DNA from: Treponema succinifaciens DSM 2489
GTDB taxonomy: Bacteria; Spirochaetota; Spirochaetia; Treponematales; Treponemataceae
Assembly: GCF_000195275.1 (NCBI RefSeq)
Contig: NC_015385.1
Span: forward strand, 2,186,501 to 2,250,500
Length of the DNA: 64,000 nucleotides
Direction: 5' to 3'
Both the position numbers and the translations under genes were made by a program. How positions within the stretch are numbered: the first letter of the stretch is position 1; every line of letters starts with the position of its first letter. Positions 42,865 through 51,006 of the stretch are shown here, one piece after another. The notes under the pieces were generated by a model. The model was given only the letters and a program-made list of their open reading frames with translations. It searched no databases and was not told the origin of the DNA.

Positions 42865-44204
42865 TTTTTCTTGAGCCTTATGTAAAGAATAATTCCTAAA
42901 ATTCCTATTACAAAATTAGGAGTCCACATCATCCAAAATCCGTTGTAGCCTCCGCGGATTCCAAACATCTGTCCGATTATTGTTGCTGACCAGTAAAGAA
43001 CCGAAAGTATTATTCCGAATATAAGTCCAAGTGTTTGTCCGTCTTTTTTCCCAAAGATTAGTGCAAGAGGAAAAGCTAGCAGAGCGAAAAAAAACGATCC
43101 AAAAGGAACTGAAAATTTTTTATTGCATTCAAGTATAAAAGTGTTCAATCTTTTTTTTGTTGAAGAATTTTCCTGCTTCATTTTTTTTATTCGCTTTATC
43201 AAATCCCACGATGTCATTTCACGCGGCGAAGTTCCGTTGCTAGAAGAGATAATAGAATCTTCAAAAATATTCAGCCTCAGTTTTTCAGCTGAAATAGATT
43301 CATAGTTTTCTGTTTTTGATTTATCAAGGCTCAAGACAATCGGACTGTTCATATCAAGCTGCATGATTACGCCAGGAGTTGAAGATTTTTTCACGTCGGA
43401 ATTTCCAGCCATTATAATACGCTGAACACCGTCTTTTTCTGAGTCAAACAAAACAATATCAGAAACATTATTTTTGCTGACATTTCCAATTACTAAAGTT
43501 GAATCATTCATTCTTTTTATTGACTTTGATTCAAGCTCGATCGCAGGATTTGACACAATAATTTGTTTGAAAAGACGGTTGTATTTTAAAGTTCCAATCG
43601 GAAGGAAATAGTCATTCATAATAAAACTAAAAACTGAAATCAAAAGTCCCATTGCCAAAACAGATTTTAAAATCAAACTATAACGCTGACCACTTGCCCG
43701 GAAAATTAAAATTTCATTGTCGGTAACAAGTCTGCCAAGGCACATTAAAAAACCAACAAGTGTCGCAAACGGCGCAGACTGAGAAATAACATTCGGCAGG
43801 CAATACAAAATCAGTTTTAAAACAGAATTTATGGGAACCCTTTTCTTTAAAATAGTTTCAGCAAGCAAAAGAATTTGATTTACAAAAAACACGACAAAGA
43901 AAAAAACAAAGCAAATTAAAAAGTAAAGCAAAAGTTCCTTTGCAATGTAGCGTACTAAAATATTTGATTTTACAGAATTCAGTTTGAAGATGTTCTTTGC
44001 AAAAAAAGCCTGCATTTTTACACAATCAGTTTTTCTTCCAATTGAAAATCCAGCTGTGTAAATTTTTCTTTGGAATTCAAAGTGTTTTAATTTCTTAAAT
44101 TTCCGTTTAAAAAAAAGAAAAGAAAAAGCGAATTGCTTTCTAGCAAAAACAACAGCCGAGTCTATTTTATTGTAAACAAATTCAAAAAATTTTTTTGCCA
44201 ACAT
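42861..44204 (-). CDS. lptF: LptF-type YjgP/YjgQ permease
   Basis: This 447-residue membrane protein is the partner of the following LptG-type gene. The family core begins about residue 80 (SNILVRYIAKELLLYFLICFV) and includes ASGQRYSLILKSVL and a C-terminal membrane region ending GYNGFWMMWTPNFVIGILG. The first 75 or so residues form a basic, aromatic-rich extension not usual in the family. ATG 44204 (after TTG 44207) would place the start 3 nt after the dut stop, implying coupling; ATG 44018 would remove the extension and is a real alternative. Confidence 0.8.
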   Translation of the reverse strand: MLAKKFFEFVYNKIDSAVVFARKQFAFSFLFFKRKFKKLKHFEFQRKIYTAGFSIGRKTDCVKMQAFFAKNIFKLNSVKSNILVRYIAKELLLYFLICFVFFFVVFFVNQILLLAETILKKRVPINSVLKLILYCLPNVISQSAPFATLVGFLMCLGRLVTDNEILIFRASGQRYSLILKSVLAMGLLISVFSFIMNDYFLPIGTLKYNRLFKQIIVSNPAIELESKSIKRMNDSTLVIGNVSKNNVSDIVLFDSEKDGVQRIIMAGNSDVKKSSTPGVIMQLDMNSPIVLSLDKSKTENYESISAEKLRLNIFEDSIISSSNGTSPREMTSWDLIKRIKKMKQENSSTKKRLNTFILECNKKFSVPFGSFFFALLAFPLALIFGKKDGQTLGLIFGIILSVLYWSATIIGQMFGIRGGYNGFWMMWTPNFVIGILGIILYIRLKKK

Positions 44205-44209
44205 CAAGA

Positions 44210-44653
44210 TTAGACACCAGTGCTTCCGAAGCCTCCAGCTCCACGTAAAGTTTCAGAAATAGAATTTACAGAAATAAAATTCGCTGTTGTAACTGTAGAA
44301 ATTACAATCTGGGCAATTCTATCTCCGCTGTTCACGGTAAAATCATCCTGTCCAAAATTAGCAAGAATAATTTTGAGCTCGCCACGGTAATCGCTGTCAA
44401 TAGTTCCGGGCGAATTTAAAACAGTAACGCCATTTTTTAAAGCAAGCCCGCTTCTTGGACGAACCTGAATTTCATAGCCAGACGGAATTTCAAAACTCAA
44501 GCCTGTAGGAATCAAAGCACGGTCGCCTTTTTTAAGAACAATCGGAGAATCCAGCAAAGCGCAAACATCAGCACCGGCGGAACCTTCTGTTTTATAAGCA
44601 GGCACAACTGCGTTTTTTTTCGCAACAATTTTCAAATCTATCTTTTCCAACAT
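44210..44653 (-). CDS. dut: dUTP diphosphatase
   Basis: This 147-residue trimeric enzyme hydrolyses dUTP to dUMP. All five motifs are visible: SAGADVCALL, RPRSGLALK, GTIDSDYRGELK (catalytic Asp), DRIAQIVI, and the C-terminal RGAGGFGSTG. It overlaps the M16 peptidase gene by 16 nt and lies 5 nt before the LptF-type gene, so it sits in the middle of a tight operon. Confidence 0.95.
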   Translation of the reverse strand: MLEKIDLKIVAKKNAVVPAYKTEGSAGADVCALLDSPIVLKKGDRALIPTGLSFEIPSGYEIQVRPRSGLALKNGVTVLNSPGTIDSDYRGELKIILANFGQDDFTVNSGDRIAQIVISTVTTANFISVNSISETLRGAGGFGSTGV

Positions 44654-45924
44654 AATATTTCCTTTTTTTGTTTTGAAGAAAGTGCAGGTCCATAAACAAG
44701 CGAAGATTTTTTTTCTTCATTTAAAAGATTTTTTATGAAACCGATTATATCATTTTTTTCAGCCGAACGTATACTATTCAGAATTTCTTCAGTTTCGCAA
44801 AGTGGAAATCCCATCGAATAAAAATTCCAAAGCCGCTGCATTAAAAACGAAGTTCTAGTTTCTCCAAGAATTTCAGAGCCGCACAAACGCTCTTTTGAAA
44901 TTTCAATTTCTTCATCTGAAATTTGATTTTCAACAAAACCTGAAATTTCTTCTGAAAGTTTTTTATAAACTTCCACAGCTTTTGTTTTTTCACAGACCGA
45001 ATACGCACACCAAAGTCCTGCGTTTTCATAAGTCGTGTAAAAACTTCCAACTGAATAGCAAAGTCCGGATTTTTCACGAAGCGAAGAAAAAAGTCGGCTG
45101 CTCATAGTTTCTCCGGCGGCAGAATTAAAAATCAAAAGTGAAATATAATCTTCAAAGGAAAGACTTGAAGAAAGCGGATACAAAGAAAAAATTTGCGTCT
45201 GATTAAATTTGGCTTTTAAAATCCGATTCTCTGTGTTCCAAAAAATCTTCTCTGAAAAATGAAGATGCCTAAAAAATTCCTGCGAAGGTTTGTGCTGTGG
45301 AAGTTTCTGCAAGGTTTCAACAAGAATATCTTCAAAAATTTTTCCGCAAACAATTACAACAAGCTCGCCTTCTGCAAAATATTTTTTATACCAGTCAACC
45401 ATCTGCTCCCGTGTAATCGAATCAACATCATCAGAAGTTCCAGTTATTGCAAGACTAAGTTTTTGATTCGGCCAGACACAAGACGCAACTTCATCCATTG
45501 CAGAATCATCAGGATCGTCCAAAACAGCAAGAATTTCACTCTGGACAACACCGCGCTCTTTTTCCATTTCTTCAGGCGGAAAAGTACAATTCGAGCTCAA
45601 ATCGCAAAGAGTTTCCAAAGCAGTTTTATAGTTTTCCAAATTTTCAGAAGGAACAGTGCAGTAAACGCCTACATTTTCGCGCTCGGTAAAAGCATTGAAA
45701 ATTCCGCCCATTCTGTCAAAAATAAGAGATATGTCCCGGTTCGATTTTGTTTTTGTTCCTTTAAAAATCATGTGCTCGGTAAAATGGCTGATTCCATGCT
45801 CACCTTCATTTTCAAAACGGCTTCCAACTGAAAAGTAAAAACCGAATGTTGTAACTTTTGAATTTACAACTTGCTGAGTGATAAGCGTTATGTTATTTAA
45901 AAGATTTTGTTTTCTTGCGAGCAT
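44638..45924 (-). CDS. M16-family zinc peptidase
   Basis: This 428-residue protein is a pitrilysin/processing-peptidase relative. The inverted zinc motif is HFTEH within GISHFTEHMIFKGT (about residues 46-59), with the third ligand expected in EKERGVVQSEI (about 121-131). A second M16 domain follows from about residue 200, as in single-chain bacterial enzymes. No signal peptide is seen, so it should be cytoplasmic. In many bacteria the gene lies downstream of pnp, as here, although a strong terminator intervenes. Substrate unknown. Confidence 0.9.
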   Translation of the reverse strand: MLARKQNLLNNITLITQQVVNSKVTTFGFYFSVGSRFENEGEHGISHFTEHMIFKGTKTKSNRDISLIFDRMGGIFNAFTERENVGVYCTVPSENLENYKTALETLCDLSSNCTFPPEEMEKERGVVQSEILAVLDDPDDSAMDEVASCVWPNQKLSLAITGTSDDVDSITREQMVDWYKKYFAEGELVVIVCGKIFEDILVETLQKLPQHKPSQEFFRHLHFSEKIFWNTENRILKAKFNQTQIFSLYPLSSSLSFEDYISLLIFNSAAGETMSSRLFSSLREKSGLCYSVGSFYTTYENAGLWCAYSVCEKTKAVEVYKKLSEEISGFVENQISDEEIEISKERLCGSEILGETRTSFLMQRLWNFYSMGFPLCETEEILNSIRSAEKNDIIGFIKNLLNEEKKSSLVYGPALSSKQKKEILCWKR

Positions 45925-45975
45925 AAAATGATTTTAGCAAATTTCAAAAAGTTTTGCATCAGATTGAAATTTTTC

Positions 45976-46011
45976 AAAAAAAAATCCGCCTGCAAAATTC
46001 ACAGACGGATT
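45976..46011 (-). terminator. Terminator of pnp
   Basis: On the minus strand ATCCGTCTG (46010-46002) pairs with CAGGCGGAT (45992-45984), followed by eight or more T. Confidence 0.88.
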
Positions 46012-46031
46012 CAATTCAGAGTTAAATAAAC

Positions 46032-48122
46032 TTATTTGCTTTCAATTGCATCAATGTAGCTCAAATTCAATCGGCCCATCTTGTCAACTTCAAGCAGCTT
46101 TACAGGAATAACCTGACCTTCCTTGAGAATATCGCTTACTTTTTCAACACGATTTCTTGAAAGTTTTGAAATGTGGCAAAGTCCTTCTTTTCCCGGAAGA
46201 ATTTCTATAAACGCGCCAAAGTCCATAATGCGCTTTACAGTTCCCTGATAAATTGTCCCTGGCTCTGGATCTTCGCAGATTCCCTTTATAGCGGCTTTTG
46301 CAGCATCAGTTGAAACACCAGACTTGCCGTAAATTGTAACAGTTCCGTCATCTTCAGTATTGATTGTAACATTATACTGCTGGCAAAGAGCTTTTACATT
46401 TTTTCCGCCAGGTCCAATCAAAGCTCCGATTTTATCGACAGCGATTTTCATTGTTTCAATTTTTGGAGCATAAGGACTGATTGGCTGAGGCTTGCTGATA
46501 CATTTTTCCATTATGTCAAGAATATGATTGCGTCCGCGTTTTGCCTGCTCAAGAGCACGTCTCATAATATCCATTGAAACACCGGCAATTTTTATATCCA
46601 TCTGGAATCCTGTAATTCCATCGCGGGTTCCTGCAACTTTAAAGTCCATGTCGCCAAGGTGATCTTCTTCTCCCAAAATATCAGAGAGAATCGCATATTT
46701 TTTGTACTGCGGTCCGTCAGTGATAAGTCCCATTGCAATTCCGGCAACCATTTTTTTCATCGGAACTCCAGCAGCGAGCAAAGACAAACATCCGCCGCAA
46801 GTTGAAGCCTGAGAAGAAGAACCGTTAGATTCCATGATTTCAGAAACAACACGGATTGTATAAGGGAATTCGCTTCTTGAAGGAATCATCGGAGCTAAAG
46901 AACGGCGCGCAAGATTTCCATGTCCAATTTCACGGCGTCCAGTTGTAAGTTTTCCAACTTCACCAACAGAATATGGAGGGAAATTGTAATGAAGAATAAA
47001 GTTTTCAGTTCTGTCGCCTTCAATGTCATCGTAAACCTGCTCGTCCATTGCAGTTCCCAAAGTTGTTACAGCCAATGACTGAGTTTCGCCACGAGTGAAC
47101 AAAGCTGAACCGTGAGGACGAGGAAGAACATTTACTTCACAAGTAATCGGACGAATGTCTTCTGTGCCGCGGCCGTCAATGCGAAGACCTTTTTCAAGAA
47201 TGCTTGAGCGGAGCAAATCATACTGAATGTCATCAAACAAAGCGTTGAACAATTTCGCCTGAATTTCATCTTCAAGCTGCTCTGAATATTTTTCCGCAAT
47301 TTTAGCTTTTACAGCCTTTACCGCATTTCCGCGCGCCATTTTTCCTTTCTGGAAACAAGCTTCCTGCATAAGAGGAATTGCCTCGGCTTTGATTGCATCC
47401 GCATTTTCAAGTTTAACATCAAGAGGTGCAAGCGGAAGTTTTTCTTTTCCGGCAAGCTTTACGAGTTCTTCCTGAAGCAAACACATATCGGTAATAAATC
47501 CCTGCGCCTTTTCCAAAGCTCCAAGCATAACTTCCTCTGAAACTTCGTTTGCACCGCCTTCAACCATTGTAAATCCGTCTTTAGTTCCGGCAACAACAAT
47601 TTCAAGCTGAATTTTTTCCATCTGCTCATAAGTTGGATTCAGAATATATTCACCATTCAAATATCCAACGCGAACACCTGCAACAGGTCCATGGAAAGGA
47701 ATGTCAGAAATAGAAACAGCCGCGCTAGAAGCAAGAACTGCAAGAATGTCTGGAGGATTCACGCCGTCAATAGAAACGCAAGTCGGAACAATCTGGATTT
47801 CACGTCCGAAAGATGTTTCAAAAAGAGGACGCATAGGACGGTCAATAAGACGGCTTACAAGAATTTCCTTGTCCTTTGGACGGCCTTCACGCTTTACAAA
47901 TCCTCCAGGAATTTTTCCTGCGGCATAAAATTTTTCGTTGTACTCAACTGTTACAGGAACAAAGTCAAGCCCTTCCTTTACTTCGCTTGAAGCGCAGACA
48001 GTTGCAATTACAGCAGTTCCACCAATCTGCGCATAAACACAGCCGTTTGCCTGCTTTCCGATTTTTCCAGTTTCAAGAATAAGTTCCTGATCACCAATTT
48101 TTTTGGTTACTCTTTGTATCAT
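46032..48122 (-). CDS. pnp: Polyribonucleotide nucleotidyltransferase (PNPase)
   Basis: This 696-residue phosphorolytic 3'-5' exoribonuclease takes part in mRNA decay. Two RNase PH domains are recognisable (for example REGRPKDKEILVSRLIDRPMRPLF about residue 77 and the catalytic LGEEDHLGDMDFKVAGT about 485), followed by KH (IGPGGKNVKALCQQ) and S1 (GAFIEILPGKEGLCHIS) domains. It follows rpsO, the usual order, but a terminator and a structured leader separate them. A strong terminator follows. Confidence 0.96.
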   Translation of the reverse strand: MIQRVTKKIGDQELILETGKIGKQANGCVYAQIGGTAVIATVCASSEVKEGLDFVPVTVEYNEKFYAAGKIPGGFVKREGRPKDKEILVSRLIDRPMRPLFETSFGREIQIVPTCVSIDGVNPPDILAVLASSAAVSISDIPFHGPVAGVRVGYLNGEYILNPTYEQMEKIQLEIVVAGTKDGFTMVEGGANEVSEEVMLGALEKAQGFITDMCLLQEELVKLAGKEKLPLAPLDVKLENADAIKAEAIPLMQEACFQKGKMARGNAVKAVKAKIAEKYSEQLEDEIQAKLFNALFDDIQYDLLRSSILEKGLRIDGRGTEDIRPITCEVNVLPRPHGSALFTRGETQSLAVTTLGTAMDEQVYDDIEGDRTENFILHYNFPPYSVGEVGKLTTGRREIGHGNLARRSLAPMIPSRSEFPYTIRVVSEIMESNGSSSQASTCGGCLSLLAAGVPMKKMVAGIAMGLITDGPQYKKYAILSDILGEEDHLGDMDFKVAGTRDGITGFQMDIKIAGVSMDIMRRALEQAKRGRNHILDIMEKCISKPQPISPYAPKIETMKIAVDKIGALIGPGGKNVKALCQQYNVTINTEDDGTVTIYGKSGVSTDAAKAAIKGICEDPEPGTIYQGTVKRIMDFGAFIEILPGKEGLCHISKLSRNRVEKVSDILKEGQVIPVKLLEVDKMGRLNLSYIDAIESK

Positions 48123-48206
48123 AAAAGTTTCCTAAATATGCTTTTTATGAACTTCTGATTATCCACAGATTACATCGATTCCCAATCTATAGAAATCCAT
48201 ATAATC

Positions 48207-48258
48207 GGTGGACTGACTCTTATCAGAATATTCAAAGGGAAATTCTTTTGAATCCACC
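48207..48258 (-). ncRNA. Predicted three-way-junction leader RNA upstream of pnp
   Basis: On the minus strand GGTGGA (48258-48253) closes with TCCACC (48212-48207). Between them lie two complete side hairpins: TTCAAA/TTTGAA (48252-48231) and CTGA/TCAG (48226-48213), with only four unpaired bases (48230-48227). This is a compact junction placed directly after the rpsO terminator and about 85 nt before the pnp ATG. In other bacteria a pnp leader hairpin is the site of RNase III cleavage and autoregulation; the same role here is inference. Confidence 0.55.
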
Positions 48259-48260
48259 TT

Positions 48261-48304
48261 AAAAAAACAACGGCAGTAAATCCATTTTTGAATTCATCTG
48301 CCGT
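48261..48304 (-). terminator. Terminator of rpsO
   Basis: On the minus strand ACGGCAG (48304-48298) pairs with CTGCCGT (48276-48270), with a 21-nt loop, followed by TG and seven T. Confidence 0.8.
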
Positions 48305-48328
48305 CATCATCCAATTTTTTCTGCAAAA

Positions 48329-48598
48329 TTACTTGCGGATTCCAAGCTCTTTTATAAGAGAGCGGTAGCCTTCAAGATTTGTGCGTTTAAGATATTTCAA
48401 AAGCTTGCGGCGAGCACCAACAACTTTTAAAAGACCACGCTGTGCGCAGGTGTCTTTCGGGAAAGTTTTGCAGTGAGCAGTAAGCTCTTTAATGCGCTCT
48501 GTCATCAAAGCAATTTGAACATTTGAATTTCCAGTGTCGCTTGCGTTTGCTCCAAATTTTGAAACGATTGACGCTGTTGTTTCTTTTGTAAGTGCCAT
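48329..48598 (-). CDS. rpsO: 30S ribosomal protein S15
   Basis: This 89-residue protein binds helix 22 of 16S rRNA at an early step of 30S assembly. Conserved parts are GSxE-region equivalents (NASDTGNSNVQIALMTERIKEL) and the RRKLLKYLKRTNLEGYRSLIKELGIRK end. It has its own promoter and terminator, and lies between truB and pnp, the order seen in many bacteria. An AGGAGT site lies 6 nt before the ATG. Confidence 0.96.
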   Translation of the reverse strand: MALTKETTASIVSKFGANASDTGNSNVQIALMTERIKELTAHCKTFPKDTCAQRGLLKVVGARRKLLKYLKRTNLEGYRSLIKELGIRK

Positions 48599-48700
48599 TT
48601 CTTACTCCTAATAAATTTATTTTCAGTCCTTCGATTTTTACAGGGAACAAAAGTGGCGCTTTGTATTCCAAGCAAAATCACAACGGAATGAACTGTTTAC

Positions 48701-48728
48701 ATTCTACTGATATAGAAAGAAAAGTCAA
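48701..48728 (-). promoter_or_regulatory. Promoter of rpsO
   Basis: TTGACT (48728-48723) and TAGAAT (48706-48701) are 16 nt apart. The leader is about 95 nt. Confidence 0.65.
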
Positions 48729-48759
48729 TGTTAAGCCGAGCGGCAAACTTCTCTGCGAA

Positions 48760-50613
48760 TCAGCAAAATTTTATCTCGGCTGTTTTTTCTGCAATTCCGG
48801 AAGTCGGAAGCGCAATCCTAAGATTTTCGTTTTCAATTTCAAGAGTTGTATGAAAAATATTTCCGTCAGAATCAAGCGCGGTAACTTTGTAAATTCCATT
48901 CTTTGGCAAAACCTGATTTTTTTCATTGTGGAATTCAAAAATTGAATTTTCACTTCCAACTGATTTTTCTTTAAATGAAATTCCGCGGACATCCAAAGCG
49001 AACGGACGCAAAAGCATTTTCTGCGCGCATATAAAATTTCCTGCAAGAATTTCTTTTTTTACGCGGCTTGAACTGATTTTTTCATCTTCAAAAAAAACGT
49101 AATCTTGCCTGCAAAGCTCGAAGTTTTTTTTCTGCGAAATCTTTTCAAGTTCTTCCATATTAAGCAAGCCTTTGTAACCGCACTTAAAATCGCTTCCTTC
49201 AACAAGAAATTTCATTCCGCAAACTGAAATCAAAGTTTCAATAAAATCAGCACCTTCAATTTTTGAAAAATCCTGCGTAAAATCAATCACAACCGCAAAG
49301 TCAAGTCCAAGATCCTTGAAAAATTCCAGACGCTGCTCAAGAGTAAAAATTAAACCAGTTCCTTCATTTTTTATCTGCGAAGAAAAAGTTATAATTCCTG
49401 AAACAAAATTCTTTTGAGAAACAGCAGTTTTTATAAGCGCAACATGACCTGCATGAATAGCTTCAAAACTTCCAATTGTAAGAGCGCAGCCTTTTGACTT
49501 CCATTCAACTGGAAAATTCAAACTGCAAAATTCATTCCAAGAAAAAACTTTGAATTCTTTTTTTTCAGGCGGAACAACAAAACCATAAGAAAGTTTTGCA
49601 TCTTTGTTTTTGCAGATTATTCCAGCGAAAGCCCCAGACGAATAAAAAACAGCAATTTCATCTTCTACATTTCCGCAGATTGCAATGTCAAACATTTTCT
49701 GCGAAAGCGGACGACCATTCAAATATGACTTTTCAAATTCAGGCTTTAAAATATCGCAGCTGAATCCGCAAAGAGACGCCAGTTTCTGAGAAAAAAGCAA
49801 AAAGTGATTTCTTATATCTTGAATTTTTTCAGCTGAATCTTCACGACTTTTTTTTATTTTCTGTTCAAACGGAAGATGAATTTTTTCTTTTTCCTTTTGA
49901 AAATAAAACGCGTTTTGAATTCCGTTTTCTATCGAAAATTCTTTTAGTTCTCCAAAGCAAGCCGCATCTTTTAATTCAAACGGTCCGACTTTAGTCCGCC
50001 TCAAAGCGCATAAATGGGCGCAAGTTCCAAGGCTATAAGCAATGTCTCTTGCAAGCGCGCGTATGTAAGTTCCTTTTGAGCAGACAATTTCAAGAAGAGC
50101 ATAAGAGCAAGCGTCATTTTCTGAAGGCTCTTTAAAATCAAGAAGTTCATTTTTATAAACAAAAACCTGTCTGCTTTCAAGATGAATTTCATTTCCGCCG
50201 CGGACAAGATCACTTGCGCGTTTTCCGTCAACATGAAGCGCAGAATAAACAGGCGGCACTTGAAGAACCGCTCCGGTAAATTTTTTCAGCGCAACTTCAA
50301 TCTGCTCTTTGGAAACTGCCGCACCAGTTTTTACAACATCGCCAGTCGGATCAAGAGTGTCCGTTTCTTTTCCGAAGCAGACAACAGCCTGATAAGTTTT
50401 TGTAAATGAAGTTATATGAGGAACAAGGTGCGTAAGATTGCCAGACAAAACAACAAGCAAGCCTTCAGCAAAAGAATCCAAAGTTCCAGTATGCCCGACT
50501 TTTTCAGTTTTCAAGGCATGCTTTATGCTCCAAAGAGAAGAAAAACTTGTAATTCCCGGAGTCTTTGCATAGAGCATAACCCCGGAAACTTTATTCTTGG
50601 TCTTCTCTGGCAT
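48760..50613 (-). CDS. truB: TruB-RibF fusion: tRNA pseudouridine synthase joined to an FAD-synthetase-like domain
   Basis: This is one open frame of about 617 residues with two activities. Residues 1-230 are TruB, which makes pseudouridine 55 in tRNA: the catalytic GHTGTLDSFAEGLLVVLSG is near residue 40 and RRTKVGPF closes the domain. A linker and a PUA-like region run to about 370. From about 375 there is a RibF-type adenylyltransferase domain, with ALTIGSFEAIHAGHVALI (HxGH) and FLVEGSDFKCGYKGLLNMEEL, then SSSRVKKEILAGNF. The riboflavin kinase domain that should follow is short and lacks the GxPTAN motif. truB and ribF are commonly neighbours, so fusion by loss of a stop is plausible. ATG 50622 is an equally possible start; either overlaps rbfA. 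Confidence 0.88.
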   Translation of the reverse strand: MPEKTKNKVSGVMLYAKTPGITSFSSLWSIKHALKTEKVGHTGTLDSFAEGLLVVLSGNLTHLVPHITSFTKTYQAVVCFGKETDTLDPTGDVVKTGAAVSKEQIEVALKKFTGAVLQVPPVYSALHVDGKRASDLVRGGNEIHLESRQVFVYKNELLDFKEPSENDACSYALLEIVCSKGTYIRALARDIAYSLGTCAHLCALRRTKVGPFELKDAACFGELKEFSIENGIQNAFYFQKEKEKIHLPFEQKIKKSREDSAEKIQDIRNHFLLFSQKLASLCGFSCDILKPEFEKSYLNGRPLSQKMFDIAICGNVEDEIAVFYSSGAFAGIICKNKDAKLSYGFVVPPEKKEFKVFSWNEFCSLNFPVEWKSKGCALTIGSFEAIHAGHVALIKTAVSQKNFVSGIITFSSQIKNEGTGLIFTLEQRLEFFKDLGLDFAVVIDFTQDFSKIEGADFIETLISVCGMKFLVEGSDFKCGYKGLLNMEELEKISQKKNFELCRQDYVFFEDEKISSSRVKKEILAGNFICAQKMLLRPFALDVRGISFKEKSVGSENSIFEFHNEKNQVLPKNGIYKVTALDSDGNIFHTTLEIENENLRIALPTSGIAEKTAEIKFC

Positions 50614-50995
50614 TCTGCTCATTCTGGCTGATTTCAATTTGCCTAGATTCATTTTCCAGCGCATTAAGTTTTTGAACCATTTTATAGCCTTCTTTCATGC
50701 TGAAATCCGCTACAAAAGTAAGTTTTGGAAATCTATAGATTGAAACTTTTTTTGCAATTGTAGACTGAATAAATCCAGCCGCGCTCTGCAAGCCTTTTAC
50801 ACCGCGTTCAACAGAAGCGTCGTCCAAAAAAGATGAGACATAGACTTTCGCACATGATAAATCTTTTACAACTTCCACTCGGTTAATTGTAAGAAATTCA
50901 TTCACGCGCGGATCTTTTACTTCGTGGCGCATTATGAGGGTGGCGATTTCTTCCCTAAGCAGGTTTCCCAGCCTGTCCATTCTATACTGTCCCAT
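50591..50995 (-). CDS. rbfA: 30S ribosome-binding factor A
   Basis: This 134-residue KH-fold protein helps 16S rRNA maturation. Typical parts are RMDRLGNLLREEIATLI at the start, HEVKDPRVNEFLTINRVEVVKDLSCAKVYVS, and LTFVADFSMKEG. Its 3' end overlaps the truB-ribF start and it follows infB by 11 nt. An AAGGAT site precedes the ATG. Confidence 0.92.
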   Translation of the reverse strand: MGQYRMDRLGNLLREEIATLIMRHEVKDPRVNEFLTINRVEVVKDLSCAKVYVSSFLDDASVERGVKGLQSAAGFIQSTIAKKVSIYRFPKLTFVADFSMKEGYKMVQKLNALENESRQIEISQNEQNAREDQE

Positions 50996-51006
50996 TGCAA
51001 ATCCTT

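Noticed and set aside
48730-48780. GCCGAG/CTCGGC stem at the end of the truB-ribF fusion as a terminator
   Set aside because: The arms are about 33 nt apart, part of the stem is coding, and no T-tract follows.
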